NCBI GenBank assembly: GCA_001798075.1
Contig: MGRG01000012.1
Coordinates: 217,852 to 281,851, forward strand
Source: Deltaproteobacteria bacterium RIFCSPHIGHO2_01_FULL_43_49
GTDB lineage: Bacteria; UBA10199; SPLOWO2-01-44-7
DNA: 64,000 bases
Reading direction: 5' to 3'
The number at the start of each line of letters is the position of its first letter. The stretch's first letter is position 1. The position numbers and the translations under genes are program-made. Under the pieces are notes generated by a model, which saw only the letters and a program-made list of their open reading frames with translations, ran no database searches and was not told the origin of the DNA. Shown piece after piece: positions 52,402 to 61,071 of the stretch.

Positions 52402-52998
52402 TTATGAAGATACTGTCCCGCCCGAGATAATCAATTTAAAAGCTTGTTCGGGTGGAATATTAATGGGTGTGACGTTTTCTCTTGGAGATAGGACTAAAAA
52501 CCCGGAGGTGGGGTTCGGTGTGGTTGGGATAAAAACATTGATCATTTTTTGACCAACTTGTTTTTCGAACACTTCAGAACTCTCACCAGTGATAAAGCCC
52601 AACATATAACTTCCCTTTCTGGGATATTCCACCAAGACGACTTGTTGAAAGGTACTCTGCCCCGGTACCACCACCTGCAAAAATTGTTGGACTGCTTGGT
52701 AAATAGTTCGGCCAAAAGGAATTTTTAAAATGATTTTTTCACCTAATGAGATCAGTTTTTTACCCATGTAAAGCCTGGTCAAAATGCCAGTCAAGAGGAT
52801 CAAGAAAATTGTAAAAAGAAGACCAAGGCCCGGAATTTCAAAGCCCAAGAGACTTATTGGTTGCCAGGAGGTTGGAACAACGGTTTGGAAAATCCCCTCA
52901 CACCAATAAATGACGATCTTTAAAATCCAGATGGTGACAACAAGGGGGACAAAAACAAGGGCCCCCGCGATGAAATATTTTTTGAAGATGGAAGACAC
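52402..52998 (-). CDS. DUF502 membrane protein
   Basis: 198 residues. Two N-terminal hydrophobic helices (KYFIAGALVFVPLVVTIWILKIVIYW and GLGLLFTIFLILLTGIL), then a soluble domain with IPFGRTIYQAVQQFLQVV, FQQVVLVEYPRKGSYMLGFITGE, FIPTTPNPTSGFLVLSP. This is the DUF502 pattern. Function unknown; commonly found near ribosome or envelope genes. Its start abuts the amidohydrolase stop. Confidence 0.85.
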   Translation of the reverse strand: MSSIFKKYFIAGALVFVPLVVTIWILKIVIYWCEGIFQTVVPTSWQPISLLGFEIPGLGLLFTIFLILLTGILTRLYMGKKLISLGEKIILKIPFGRTIYQAVQQFLQVVVPGQSTFQQVVLVEYPRKGSYMLGFITGESSEVFEKQVGQKMINVFIPTTPNPTSGFLVLSPRENVTPINIPPEQAFKLIISGGTVSS

Positions 52999-54272
52999 TA
53001 TTTTTCTTGAACACTCTGACCGGCAATCACAACTTTTTTAATGGAAGAAGTCTGTGTCTGAAGGACCAATTCTTTGTAGAGGTCTTCTTTTGAAGTGGGG
53101 TTTGGTTTTGGAGTTTGAATCACAAGGTAGTCGGCTTTTTTGCCAGCCTCCAAAGAACCGACCTCTTTTTCAAAACCCAACGCAAAGGCCCCCCCTGTTG
53201 TCGCCATTTTCAGAAGTTCCAAGGGAGTGGGGAGGGGATTGGATCCCTCTTTGAGGGCCAATCGCATCTCTTCCCAAAGATCAAATCCTTCGAAGCTGCT
53301 TAAAACCTCGGTGCCCAGGGCTATGGGAACTCCTTGTTCTTTGAGTTGTTTCAGGGGAAACTGACCCAATTTGAATCGGCGATTGCCACTGGGGCAATAA
53401 ACAACTCTTGTCAAATTTCTAGCGAGCCTTGGAAAATCGGCGGCACTCAGCTGATAGCCGCCAATAATGGAAAGGGGTGTTGCAAAAAATCCGATTTCTT
53501 CCAAATGTTGGATCGGTGTTTTGCGATGGGGTGGGGGAAGTTCTTCCCAACCCACGGCCGGAAAGAGTTGTGTCGCAATGGGGCCGGTTGATTCAAAAAA
53601 GAATTCCATTTCTGCAAAGTTTTCTGCCGCATGGATTTGCAATGGCAGATTCCCGTCTTTGGCGTGGCGTGAAATGATGTTGAGTAGATTTTTCGACAAA
53701 AGATAGGCAGAGAAAGGGCCAAAACCGATTTTTAAATGTCCTGGCTTGGCATCGATGTATTGGTCGATCAAAGCCAAGGCTACTTCAAAGCGCTGTTGGG
53801 CTTGTTTATCTGGGCCACTCAATATTTCTTGAAAAATCACGCCGCGTAAGGGACTTCCCTTCACCAAAGGAAACATCCCCTCATAGTGGGCCATGATCCC
53901 CACACAGGTTATCCCACTTTTTAACATCTGCTCTAAACCTTGTGAAGTTCTCCTAGCGACCGTTGCCGAAGGGGTGCGGGATAAGTAATGGAGCCCTTCT
54001 AAAAGCCAGGAGATGGGAGACAAACCGGTATCCGTCTCCACTGTGTAGCGCTCAAAAAAACCGATACGGTCCAGGTGACAATGGGCATTGATTAAACCTG
54101 GCATGATGACACAATCTGGAAAATGTTCGGGTTTTGCATCGGGAAATTGTTTTTTGAGCTCTTTAAGAGTTCCGACAGCAATGATTTGATCTGCATCAAC
54201 AATCATTGCCCCATCGGGGATCGCATCGACATGATTTAGGGGGAGTAACCAACTCGCTGAGACTAATTTCAT
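52998..54272 (-). CDS. Amidohydrolase-superfamily deaminase (MtaD/TrzA-like)
   Basis: 424 residues. Metal-dependent hydrolase: MPGLINAHCHLDRIGFF (metal His pair), later PLQIHAAENFAEMEFF (His, proton shuttle), and GTEVLSSFEGFDLWEEMRLAL in place of the usual metal Asp motif (GTD), where GTE is a substitution. Resembles S-adenosylhomocysteine/5'-methylthioadenosine or aminofutalosine deaminases, so the substrate is uncertain. Glu for Asp in the fourth metal ligand is unusual; activity may differ. Upstream ATG would add 12 residues; not preferred. Confidence 0.75.
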   Translation of the reverse strand: MKLVSASWLLPLNHVDAIPDGAMIVDADQIIAVGTLKELKKQFPDAKPEHFPDCVIMPGLINAHCHLDRIGFFERYTVETDTGLSPISWLLEGLHYLSRTPSATVARRTSQGLEQMLKSGITCVGIMAHYEGMFPLVKGSPLRGVIFQEILSGPDKQAQQRFEVALALIDQYIDAKPGHLKIGFGPFSAYLLSKNLLNIISRHAKDGNLPLQIHAAENFAEMEFFFESTGPIATQLFPAVGWEELPPPHRKTPIQHLEEIGFFATPLSIIGGYQLSAADFPRLARNLTRVVYCPSGNRRFKLGQFPLKQLKEQGVPIALGTEVLSSFEGFDLWEEMRLALKEGSNPLPTPLELLKMATTGGAFALGFEKEVGSLEAGKKADYLVIQTPKPNPTSKEDLYKELVLQTQTSSIKKVVIAGQSVQEK

Positions 54273-54312
54273 TGGCCGCAAAATACCATAAAGTCTGGCT
54301 ATTGGCAATTAG

Positions 54313-56739
54313 CTAAGTGGCTTGACAAGACCCATCGACACAAACTTCACTAGGAAAGTTTGGACAGTCTTCATCAACACCACATCCTGCTGCTGGTGGA
54401 AGAGTACAGTCGGATTCGCAACCATCCTCAGGATCGGTGTTGCCGTCGTCACAGGTTTCTCCCAGACCTAGGAAACCATCTCCGCAGACAGACACTCTGC
54501 AGGTATTCGAACAAGATCCAGGATTTGTAAAATTAGGCCCTTCTCCTTCATTGTTGGGTCCGCAACCATAACACCATTGGTCATTATCATCAAAGTAGCA
54601 GGAGGAGACATTATCACCTCCCTGGTGATAGGCTTGTTCGCACGCTAGTTGATCATCTTCAAATTGTTGGCATGCCGAATTCCCAGGACCGCCCGCAAAA
54701 TTTGTGCGAGAAGGATCTCCACTGCATTGTGGGAATGTGCAGTTGGCTTCACAGCCATCCCCATCGTCATTATTCCCATCGTCGCATTGTTCACCTATAT
54801 CGATGATATTATCGCCACAGAATGGATTCCTACAGTTTGCTTGGCATCCATCCGCATCGACATTGTTTCCATCGTCACATTCTTCACCTAAGTCTATATC
54901 AATCACATTGTCACCGCAAAGCGGGCTTTGGCAGTTTGCCTGGCATCCATCCCCATCGACATTATTTCCATCATCACACCCTTCTCCCGGACTGACAATG
55001 CTATCTCCGCAGAGGGGAACTCTACAAGTGTTCACACAGAGTCCCGCATTTTCATTATTCGATCCGCAACCTAGACATGTTCCAGTATCACCATTCCACC
55101 AGCAAGAAACGATACCACTTCCACCGAACTGATAGGCTGTCTCGCAAGAGGGTTGATCCAAGAATTGTCGGCAGGCCGCCGCTCCCGAACCACCAAAGAC
55201 GCTACGAGAGACATCTCCAAGGCATTGTGGAATCGTGCAGTCTGCTTGGCATCCATCTCCGTCGACAGTGTTTCCGTCATCACATCCTTCGCCTTCATCG
55301 AGTGTACTATTGCCACAAAGGACGGGGGGAACAAAAAGGATGCATATCCCCTCTGCGCAAATTTCCCCTTCGGGACATGCAATGGTATCCGAACATTCCG
55401 GTAATGGTGTTTCATCAGGGGATGGAGGAGGTGGCAAGCTTTGGCTTTCCGAAATTTCAGCCTGATTTTGTTGTTGGTCGCAGCTGCTTTCAAACGAAGT
55501 CGATGACAAATCTTTCAAAATGGCTGTGCAAGTTGAGAGGTTTATTCCTTTTGTATCAACAATTGTAAACCCCGTGGGGGCGCTACAGTTCCAACTTCTT
55601 GTAAAGTTGATGACCGGTGTCGCAACAGCGTCTGAGGGGAGGGGCGTTGTATTGACTGTATTAAAATGGTTCGTTGCGCTTGAAAGAATCATGGTCGCTT
55701 CTTCCAGCGCTTCGCTGCCGCCCAGTTTAAAGGGATCGATACCCGATGCTGAGAATGTGCAGGTATTTCCTGCAGCCTCGGTGCAAGGTTTGTTGGCAAC
55801 ACTCATAGCAAGCGTTTCATCAAAATTGGGATTAGGACATAGGGGAGTTGTTGAGGAATAACCAAGTTGTAACAGAGAATTTTCCGACAAACTGAGATCT
55901 TTGCCCAAAAAAGAGGAGATTATTCCATCCGCGGAATATTTTGCGGCTCCTGTTGTGCCGTCAAATTGACAAACAAGATGTGTTGTAAAATCGTTTTCAC
56001 CGACGCCATTTTTAAAAGAACCCGTCACTTTATTGGAACCCACAGCTTGGTCAGCCGTAAGAGTACTATTTCCCACTCCAAAACGACCGTTAAATTTAGA
56101 TTGGAAGGTGGCGCTATTGAAGTCGACACCCGTCTCCGTTTCAGAATAATTGCTAATGTTAAACCCAAAGCTCGATTGGTCCAACTCTGTTTGACCTGTT
56201 TCCAAAAATTTATTCACAATAGTGCCGGCGAGATTTCTTCCGGCAACAATCAGATCAAAAGACATGACTTGAGTTTGCTTTGTTGCCTCTTTTTGACAAA
56301 GGTCCATTTTAAAAGTTGTTGCCTCTGCAGAGTGAAAATTTCCCAGACGGACGGCAATGGCCCCTAATTCCGGAAGCTCCATTTGATAGTAGGCAAATTC
56401 ATTTTCGGGTATTCTCAGATTTTTTGCTTCTCCAACAGTTTGGACATAGCAGTTATTCAGTTCGATTTGTTTTCCTTGATGGATCAATTCCTTTTTGATC
56501 TGGCGGCATTCACAGCCAGCCCGCGAAAAAGTTCCCGCTGCTGTTCCAACCTCTGCTTTGCTCACGTTAAGAGACTTACTCGTTGAGACGGATGCCGATG
56601 AAATGTAGTTTGCAACATTGATAGAAGGAAGGTTCGAAAGGTTAGAGACCTGAGATAGGGCTTTTGTTCCATCAGGACCGCCACAAGTTAGATGAGAGGC
56701 GGCCACGAGAGCTAAGATGAGAAGGGAAAGCTTACGCAT
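54313..56739 (-). CDS. Cys-rich DUF4215 repeat surface protein
   Basis: About 808 residues with a signal sequence (MRKLSLLILALVAASHLTCGG), where LTC could be a weak lipobox. The first 380 residues are a Ser/Asn-rich region with an AxxC motif (AGCECRQIKKEL) and several paired cysteines. The C-terminal 320 residues have five DUF4215 repeats, each CG(D/N)...GE.CDDGN..DGDGC...C, plus two QCLGDVSRSVFGGSG-like modules. Asp-rich loops suggest calcium binding. Such repeats are a hallmark of Myxococcota and other Deltaproteobacteria-related lineages. Likely surface-exposed or secreted; no enzyme domain seen. Confidence 0.82.
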   Translation of the reverse strand: MRKLSLLILALVAASHLTCGGPDGTKALSQVSNLSNLPSINVANYISSASVSTSKSLNVSKAEVGTAAGTFSRAGCECRQIKKELIHQGKQIELNNCYVQTVGEAKNLRIPENEFAYYQMELPELGAIAVRLGNFHSAEATTFKMDLCQKEATKQTQVMSFDLIVAGRNLAGTIVNKFLETGQTELDQSSFGFNISNYSETETGVDFNSATFQSKFNGRFGVGNSTLTADQAVGSNKVTGSFKNGVGENDFTTHLVCQFDGTTGAAKYSADGIISSFLGKDLSLSENSLLQLGYSSTTPLCPNPNFDETLAMSVANKPCTEAAGNTCTFSASGIDPFKLGGSEALEEATMILSSATNHFNTVNTTPLPSDAVATPVINFTRSWNCSAPTGFTIVDTKGINLSTCTAILKDLSSTSFESSCDQQQNQAEISESQSLPPPPSPDETPLPECSDTIACPEGEICAEGICILFVPPVLCGNSTLDEGEGCDDGNTVDGDGCQADCTIPQCLGDVSRSVFGGSGAAACRQFLDQPSCETAYQFGGSGIVSCWWNGDTGTCLGCGSNNENAGLCVNTCRVPLCGDSIVSPGEGCDDGNNVDGDGCQANCQSPLCGDNVIDIDLGEECDDGNNVDADGCQANCRNPFCGDNIIDIGEQCDDGNNDDGDGCEANCTFPQCSGDPSRTNFAGGPGNSACQQFEDDQLACEQAYHQGGDNVSSCYFDDNDQWCYGCGPNNEGEGPNFTNPGSCSNTCRVSVCGDGFLGLGETCDDGNTDPEDGCESDCTLPPAAGCGVDEDCPNFPSEVCVDGSCQAT

Positions 56740-56788
56740 CGGGTGACCCCTATCACTCTTTAGAAACAAGCGTCAATATGTTTCGGGC

Positions 56789-56817
56789 CATCAAAAGGCG
56801 TCCGACGCCTTTTGATG
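56789..56817. terminator. Strong hairpin between the DUF4143 gene and the DUF4215 gene
   Basis: CATCAAAAGGCGTC, one base, GACGCCTTTTGATG: two perfect 14-bp arms. It follows the end of the minus-strand ATPase gene at 56871. There is no long U tract, so it could act as a terminator, RNA-end protector or operator for the DUF4215 gene. Confidence 0.55.
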
Positions 56818-56870
56818 ATTTCCCTGGTATTTCAGATAGTTGTGATTTTACTATGCTGGAATGATTGGAA

Positions 56871-58187
56871 TCAAGCTGCCCGCCCCTCACCGACCAGATA
56901 GGCCATCAAGGGGAGTGTTTTTTTCGTCACGACAAATGATTGGGGGCATTGTTTCAGAATTTCTTTTTGTTTGGGGGTCGGTTTTCCTCCGGACTTCAAT
57001 TCAAATCCGCAATCCTGGAAGTAAAAATCAACTTCGGATTTACTGGCCTCGCTGTAAAGATAGCTGGCCGCCACATGATTTTCTTCCGAACGCAGCATTT
57101 GGGTTGCGAAAGCGCATTCGTTAAGGGAAACTGGAGGTACCGATTCATTGTAAAGACGCCGGATATTCCAGCCGATGGCGCTCCAAATACGTGCGGTAAA
57201 GGGATCGATGGGATATATTTTTTTGAGCTTGGCCGGAAGAAATTTTTTTTTCTGAAGATCGTATCTTGGAAGGACACGAATGGAAAAATGGTCTTCCTGT
57301 AAGTCCATTAGTGATTTGATTGTATTCGAGCTTTGGATATCGGTACCTTTTTTGATTGTTTCATACGAAATCCGGCTGGTCATTGTTTCCATCAATCTTT
57401 TCGCAAGCCCAGCCAAAGAACGCTCGGGTGTTCGGACTGTTGACCAGCTTCCCAAAATCCAATCGACATAAACCGCCCAGATGGCATCGGGAATCTGCCC
57501 CTTCGTGATGAAACAACCGATGGTGTGAGGGATGCCTCCGCAGGTGAGATATTCCTTCCAGGGAAGAGACCAATCGATCTTTTGTTCGTCTAGCCAAGCC
57601 TGTGTGACATGATGAAAAAGGATCGACTGATAAGGTTTAGAGAAATCGGGATGAAAAAAATCCATGAACTCCCGGAAACTCCAGGGGCGCGCAAAAATAT
57701 TTTTCCCCTCTCCACGCCGTCCCGGTAATCGTTCTCCGCTTTCGAGAAGATAACGGGCTTCGCTTCCCGTGCACCAGACGCGGCAATCCTTTAGGCGTCC
57801 CTCGGAGTAAAGGGTTCGGAGGGCGAGATGCCAGTCTTCCACCTCCTGTACTTCATCCAGGACAAGGGTCGTTCGCCCACGGATTAGTTTCGACAAATGA
57901 TCGTATAAATCCGCTTTATGCAAAATGGTGGAGCAGTCGGTATAGATAACCGTTTCCGAGTCGGTGAGGCGGCTGAGAAAAAGCTTCAGCGAGGCCGTTT
58001 TTCCGATTTGGCGAGGACCGTAGAGAAGGGAAATGGAGCCAAAGTGGGTTTTAAAAATCCTCAAATCAACTGAGGATTTTAAAAATATACCTTCTTTTCC
58101 CCAATAAGACACCGCTTCATTGATGGCTGGGTCATCTATTAATATATTGAAATCACTGATATATTTTTGATTATAGATTATCCTCAT
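56871..58187 (-). CDS. DUF4143 AAA ATPase, copy 2
   Basis: 438 residues. Walker A YGPRQIGKTASLK, Walker B TTLVLDEVQEVEDW, sensor CTGSEARYL with RRGEGKN. The C-terminal part has DFYFQDCGFELKSGGKPT, again a D...ExK core of a restriction-like fold. It shares architecture with the ATPase at 36568 but little sequence. Two matched 21-bp palindromes overlap its start and lie 123 bp inside its coding sequence. The function is unknown; these genes are typical accessory genes. Confidence 0.82.
   Translation of the reverse strand: MRIIYNQKYISDFNILIDDPAINEAVSYWGKEGIFLKSSVDLRIFKTHFGSISLLYGPRQIGKTASLKLFLSRLTDSETVIYTDCSTILHKADLYDHLSKLIRGRTTLVLDEVQEVEDWHLALRTLYSEGRLKDCRVWCTGSEARYLLESGERLPGRRGEGKNIFARPWSFREFMDFFHPDFSKPYQSILFHHVTQAWLDEQKIDWSLPWKEYLTCGGIPHTIGCFITKGQIPDAIWAVYVDWILGSWSTVRTPERSLAGLAKRLMETMTSRISYETIKKGTDIQSSNTIKSLMDLQEDHFSIRVLPRYDLQKKKFLPAKLKKIYPIDPFTARIWSAIGWNIRRLYNESVPPVSLNECAFATQMLRSEENHVAASYLYSEASKSEVDFYFQDCGFELKSGGKPTPKQKEILKQCPQSFVVTKKTLPLMAYLVGEGRAA
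58057..58077. promoter_or_regulatory. Palindromic site 2 inside the DUF4143 gene
   Basis: ATCCTCA-AATCAAC-TGAGGAT. Same 7-7-7 layout and same arms as the site at 58180, at a centre distance of 123 bp, but within the ATPase coding region. Longer AT arms (TTTTAAAA side) extend it. Confidence 0.6.
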
Positions 58188-58200
58188 TTCAATTGAGGAT
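58180..58200. promoter_or_regulatory. Palindromic site 1 overlapping the DUF4143 start codon
   Basis: ATCCTCA-TTTCAAT-TGAGGAT. The ATG at 58187-58185 lies in its left arm, so binding or folding here would block translation or transcription. Matches site 2. Confidence 0.65.
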
Positions 58201-58220
58201 AACTGTAAAATATTGGCAAG

Positions 58221-59063
58221 TCAACGCAAAAGACAGTTATCAATCAGTCTTGTTTTGCCGATGAGGCAGGCAATGGCTAAAAGGGCGGGGAGTTTGAGGG
58301 TTTTCAAATCTTCGAGTGTTTCGGGGTTACAGAGTTTGACGTAATCAATCTTGATCTTTTTTGTTTCCTCCAGAGTGGCTTGAACCATCTCGATAATTTT
58401 TTTAGGGTTAGTTTCTCCTTGATCCACCATCAACTGAGCTTTGCTTAAGGAGAGAGAAATGGCCAGGGCTGCTTGTCTGTCTTCAGGAGACAAATATCGA
58501 TTCCGCGAACTCATCGCCAACCCATCATCTTCTCTCACAATTGGCATCGGTTTGATCTCTACAGGGAGGTCTAAGTCTTTTACCATGCGCTGGATGACTT
58601 TGAGTTGCTGAAAATCTTTTTCTCCAAATAAAGCAACATGGGGTTGAACAATGTTAAAAAGTTTTAAAACAACTGTGGCCACCCCACGAAAATGCCCAGG
58701 ACGACTCGCTCCACACAATGGTTTGGAGAGCCCTTCGACATTTACAAAAGTTTGAAAACCTTCGGGATAAATATCTTTCGCTTTAGGGTAGAAAACAACA
58801 TCCACTTTGCATCCTTTGGCTTTTTTTAAATCCCCTTCATGATCTCTCGGATATTTTTCCAAATCTTCATTGGGTCCAAATTGTGTCGGATTAACGAAAA
58901 TACTTAAAACGAGCTGGTCGCCTAACTTTCTTCCTTCTCGCAAAAGAGATAAATGGCCCTCATGCAAAGCACCCATCGTCGGGACAAAGGTAATTTTTTG
59001 CCCTTGAGCTCTTTTCGCAAGCGCCCACTCCCGCATTTCTTGAACCGATTCAATAATTTTCAT
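58221..59063 (-). CDS. panC: Pantothenate synthetase
   Basis: ATP-dependent joining of pantoate and beta-alanine. 280 residues. FVPTMGALHEGHLSLLREGRKLGDQLVLSIFVNPTQFGPNEDLEKYPRD holds the HxGH-like ATP motif; GEKDFQQLKVIQRMVKDL, EDDGLAMSSRNRYLS near the middle-end. All expected residues present. Separated from panB by a 535-bp gap filled by two palindromic repeats, though both genes are on the same strand. Confidence 0.96.
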   Translation of the reverse strand: MKIIESVQEMREWALAKRAQGQKITFVPTMGALHEGHLSLLREGRKLGDQLVLSIFVNPTQFGPNEDLEKYPRDHEGDLKKAKGCKVDVVFYPKAKDIYPEGFQTFVNVEGLSKPLCGASRPGHFRGVATVVLKLFNIVQPHVALFGEKDFQQLKVIQRMVKDLDLPVEIKPMPIVREDDGLAMSSRNRYLSPEDRQAALAISLSLSKAQLMVDQGETNPKKIIEMVQATLEETKKIKIDYVKLCNPETLEDLKTLKLPALLAIACLIGKTRLIDNCLLR

Positions 59064-59093
59064 TGCATCCTCTTTCTGTGAAGAAATCGCGAA

Positions 59094-59282
59094 GGGCAGG
59101 AGTGGGAGTGTTCAAAACTGTGCTCCACTTCGGGCTATCTCGTCAAAAAAATCATTTCGTTTCAAAAGATGCAGATAGTATCTTGCCTCCGTCAGCTCTA
59201 TCTGCAGAAACGAATATGATTTTATTTGACTCAATACGCCCTCGTTCCCGCACAGATGTTTTGAACACTCCCACTCCTGCCC
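59094..59282. repeat. Block-A palindromic element, copy 2 (189 bp)
   Basis: Ends GGGCAGGAGTGGGAGTG and CACTCCCACTCCTGCCC are perfect inverted copies over about 25 bp. The inner arms ATTTCGTTTC...GCAGATAG and CTATCTGCAGAAACGAA also pair. Over the whole length it closely matches 43952-44141 in the same direction. Confidence 0.85.
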
Positions 59283-59323
59283 CCAATAATGACAGCTGTT
59301 ACTTGGCTCCAACTGTCATGATT

Positions 59324-59566
59324 GAAAAGGCGTGAACGAGCCAGGTGAGAAAAAGCTTTTGGACAATTGCGCGAGCGAGCTGGGTGAAGAAAGCGTCTCG
59401 GAACCCCGACACACATTATGGGGGCTAGAAACAATTGTCGGGGTGAGAGTCGAGTCCCCTTTTTGGGGAATCGCCCCAAAAAGAGGGGCGTCTTTTTGAA
59501 CCCAGCGAGCGGAAGCAATTGTCGAGAGAGATTCCGAACCTGGCGAGTGGAAGCCTTTTCAATCTG
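59324..59566. repeat. Block-B nested palindrome, inverted copy
   Basis: Outer arms TTGAAAAGGCGTGAACGAGC and GAGTGGAAGCCTTTTCAA; inner GACAATTGCGCGAGCGAG with GCGAGCGGAAGCAATTGTC; core (about 59396-59450) GAACCCCGACACACATTATG ... GTCGGGGTGAGAG. Reversed, it lines up with 21239-21397: CGTCTTTTTGAACC and the loop CCCCCATAATGT match. Between panB and panC. Confidence 0.75.
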
Positions 59567-59598
59567 ACTACCTCCACTCCCGACTGAATAATTTTCTT

Positions 59599-60420
59599 TC
59601 ATTTGACTGCTTGTAAATTTCTATGAGTTGCGTGGTCTTCGGTTGGAAACTGACCGGCTTGGACTTCTTGAATATATTGGTGGACAGCGTTTGAGACGAT
59701 TTTTGACAAATCGGCGTAAATCTTCGTGTGGCGCGGCCTAAATTCTGCATTCATTCCCAACAAATCTTGCAGAACCAAAACTTGCCCTTTGCAGTAAGGG
59801 CCAGATGCAATTCCAATCGTTGGTATTGTTAAGTTTTGTGTAATCTGCCTTGCCGTTTCGAGTGCAACCCCTTCCAAAACGATTGCAAAACACCCTGCTT
59901 CTTCCAAAACTTTGGCCTCTGCCAACAAGTGTTCCGCACTCAAAAAATCTTTTCCCTGAATTTTATAGCCACCGAGTTTTAAAATTTGTTGGGGGCGAAG
60001 TCCGATATGCCCCATCACTGGGATACCGGCTTGAACCATTGCAAACACCGTTTCAGCCAATTCTTTGCCCCCCTCCATCTTCACCGCTTCGGCCTTGGCT
60101 TCCTTCATTAGCCGCGCCGCATTTTTCAAAGCCTCTTCTTTCGAGGCTTGATAACTCATGAAAGGCATGTCGGCTGTCACATGGGCTCTCTTCACAACGC
60201 GCGTGACACACTGTGTGTGATACAAAACATCTTCCAGTGTAACGGGGATCGTATTCTCGTGGCCTTGCATCACCATTCCCAGCGAATCGCCAACCAAAAT
60301 CATGTCGATACCTGAAAGATCCACAATGCGCGCAAAAGAGGCATCATAGGCGGTCAGCATGGTAAGCTTATTGCCCTCAGAAACTTTTTTCAAAAGTTGT
60401 GGGATGGTTGTTTTTTTCAT
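59599..60420 (-). CDS. panB: 3-methyl-2-oxobutanoate hydroxymethyltransferase
   Basis: Makes ketopantoate from alpha-ketoisovalerate. 273 residues, full length. KLTMLTAYDASFARIVDLSGIDMILVGDSLGMVMQGHENTIPVTLEDVLYHTQCV, DMPFMSYQ, KMEGG, GHIGLRPQ, IPTIGIASGPYCKGQVLVLQDLLGM. Metal ligands and catalytic Glu region are present. Overlaps the deoxynucleoside kinase gene by 4 bases, which suggests co-expression. Confidence 0.96.
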   Translation of the reverse strand: MKKTTIPQLLKKVSEGNKLTMLTAYDASFARIVDLSGIDMILVGDSLGMVMQGHENTIPVTLEDVLYHTQCVTRVVKRAHVTADMPFMSYQASKEEALKNAARLMKEAKAEAVKMEGGKELAETVFAMVQAGIPVMGHIGLRPQQILKLGGYKIQGKDFLSAEHLLAEAKVLEEAGCFAIVLEGVALETARQITQNLTIPTIGIASGPYCKGQVLVLQDLLGMNAEFRPRHTKIYADLSKIVSNAVHQYIQEVQAGQFPTEDHATHRNLQAVK

Positions 60421-61064
60421 CGCAAAACCAAATTTTTTGTTCCGTGGCGGTGATTCAAAATATCTTTTTTCAAAATTTCATATTGATCGTGATGCAACAA
60501 AAAATCAGTATGAGTTGTATCCACAACCAAAAGGGGTGTTTCATTATAGTTTAGGAAACATTCGTTATAAGCTTCCGCTAGAGTTTCCAAATAGTCATCC
60601 GTAATTGGCTTTTCATAGGTAAAGCCACGATTTTTAATTCTCTTTGCAAGGACATCTGTTTTGGCCCGCAGATAAATAACAACATCTGGTTTTGGAAGCT
60701 CACGATCCAACAGGCCATAAACTTTTTGATAAAGATCCTGCTCTGCATTGCTCAAATTAATTTTTGCAAAAATTTGATCCTTTGCGGAAGTGTAATCACA
60801 AACAATGGGGAAATGAACAATCTCTTGATTTTTCAGTTCAAGCTGTTGTTGATAGCGACTCAAAAGAAAGTAGAGCTGTGTTTTGAACGCATTTTTTTTA
60901 CGATCTTTGTAAAATTCTTCCAAAAAAGGATTGTTCTCTTCTGGCTCCAAGATGGGAGTTCCTCTTAACTCTTCCGTCAATCTTTTGACCAAAGTTGTTT
61001 TTCCCACACCAATGGGGCCTTCGATGGCGATGTATTTGGGCGGGGGAACCTGTTTCTTGGGCAT
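60417..61064 (-). CDS. Deoxynucleoside kinase
   Basis: 215 residues. P-loop IEGPIGVGKTTLVKRLTEEL (about 14-33), FPIVCDYTSAKDQIFAKINL with the DxR-like region, DVVIYLRAKTDVLAKRIKNRG (lid) and EKPITDDYLETLAEAYNECFLNY. This fits the dNK/dGK/dAdK family of small kinases that salvage deoxynucleosides. Which base is preferred is unknown. Clusters with panB and panC, an arrangement familiar in Deltaproteobacteria. Confidence 0.88.
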   Translation of the reverse strand: MPKKQVPPPKYIAIEGPIGVGKTTLVKRLTEELRGTPILEPEENNPFLEEFYKDRKKNAFKTQLYFLLSRYQQQLELKNQEIVHFPIVCDYTSAKDQIFAKINLSNAEQDLYQKVYGLLDRELPKPDVVIYLRAKTDVLAKRIKNRGFTYEKPITDDYLETLAEAYNECFLNYNETPLLVVDTTHTDFLLHHDQYEILKKDILNHRHGTKNLVLR

Positions 61065-61071
61065 GAGAGGG

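Noticed and set aside
55077-55568. Plus-strand ORFs of up to 163 codons opposite the DUF4215 gene
   Set aside because: They mirror the strong codon bias of the Cys/Asp-rich repeats and lack ribosome-binding sites and family matches.
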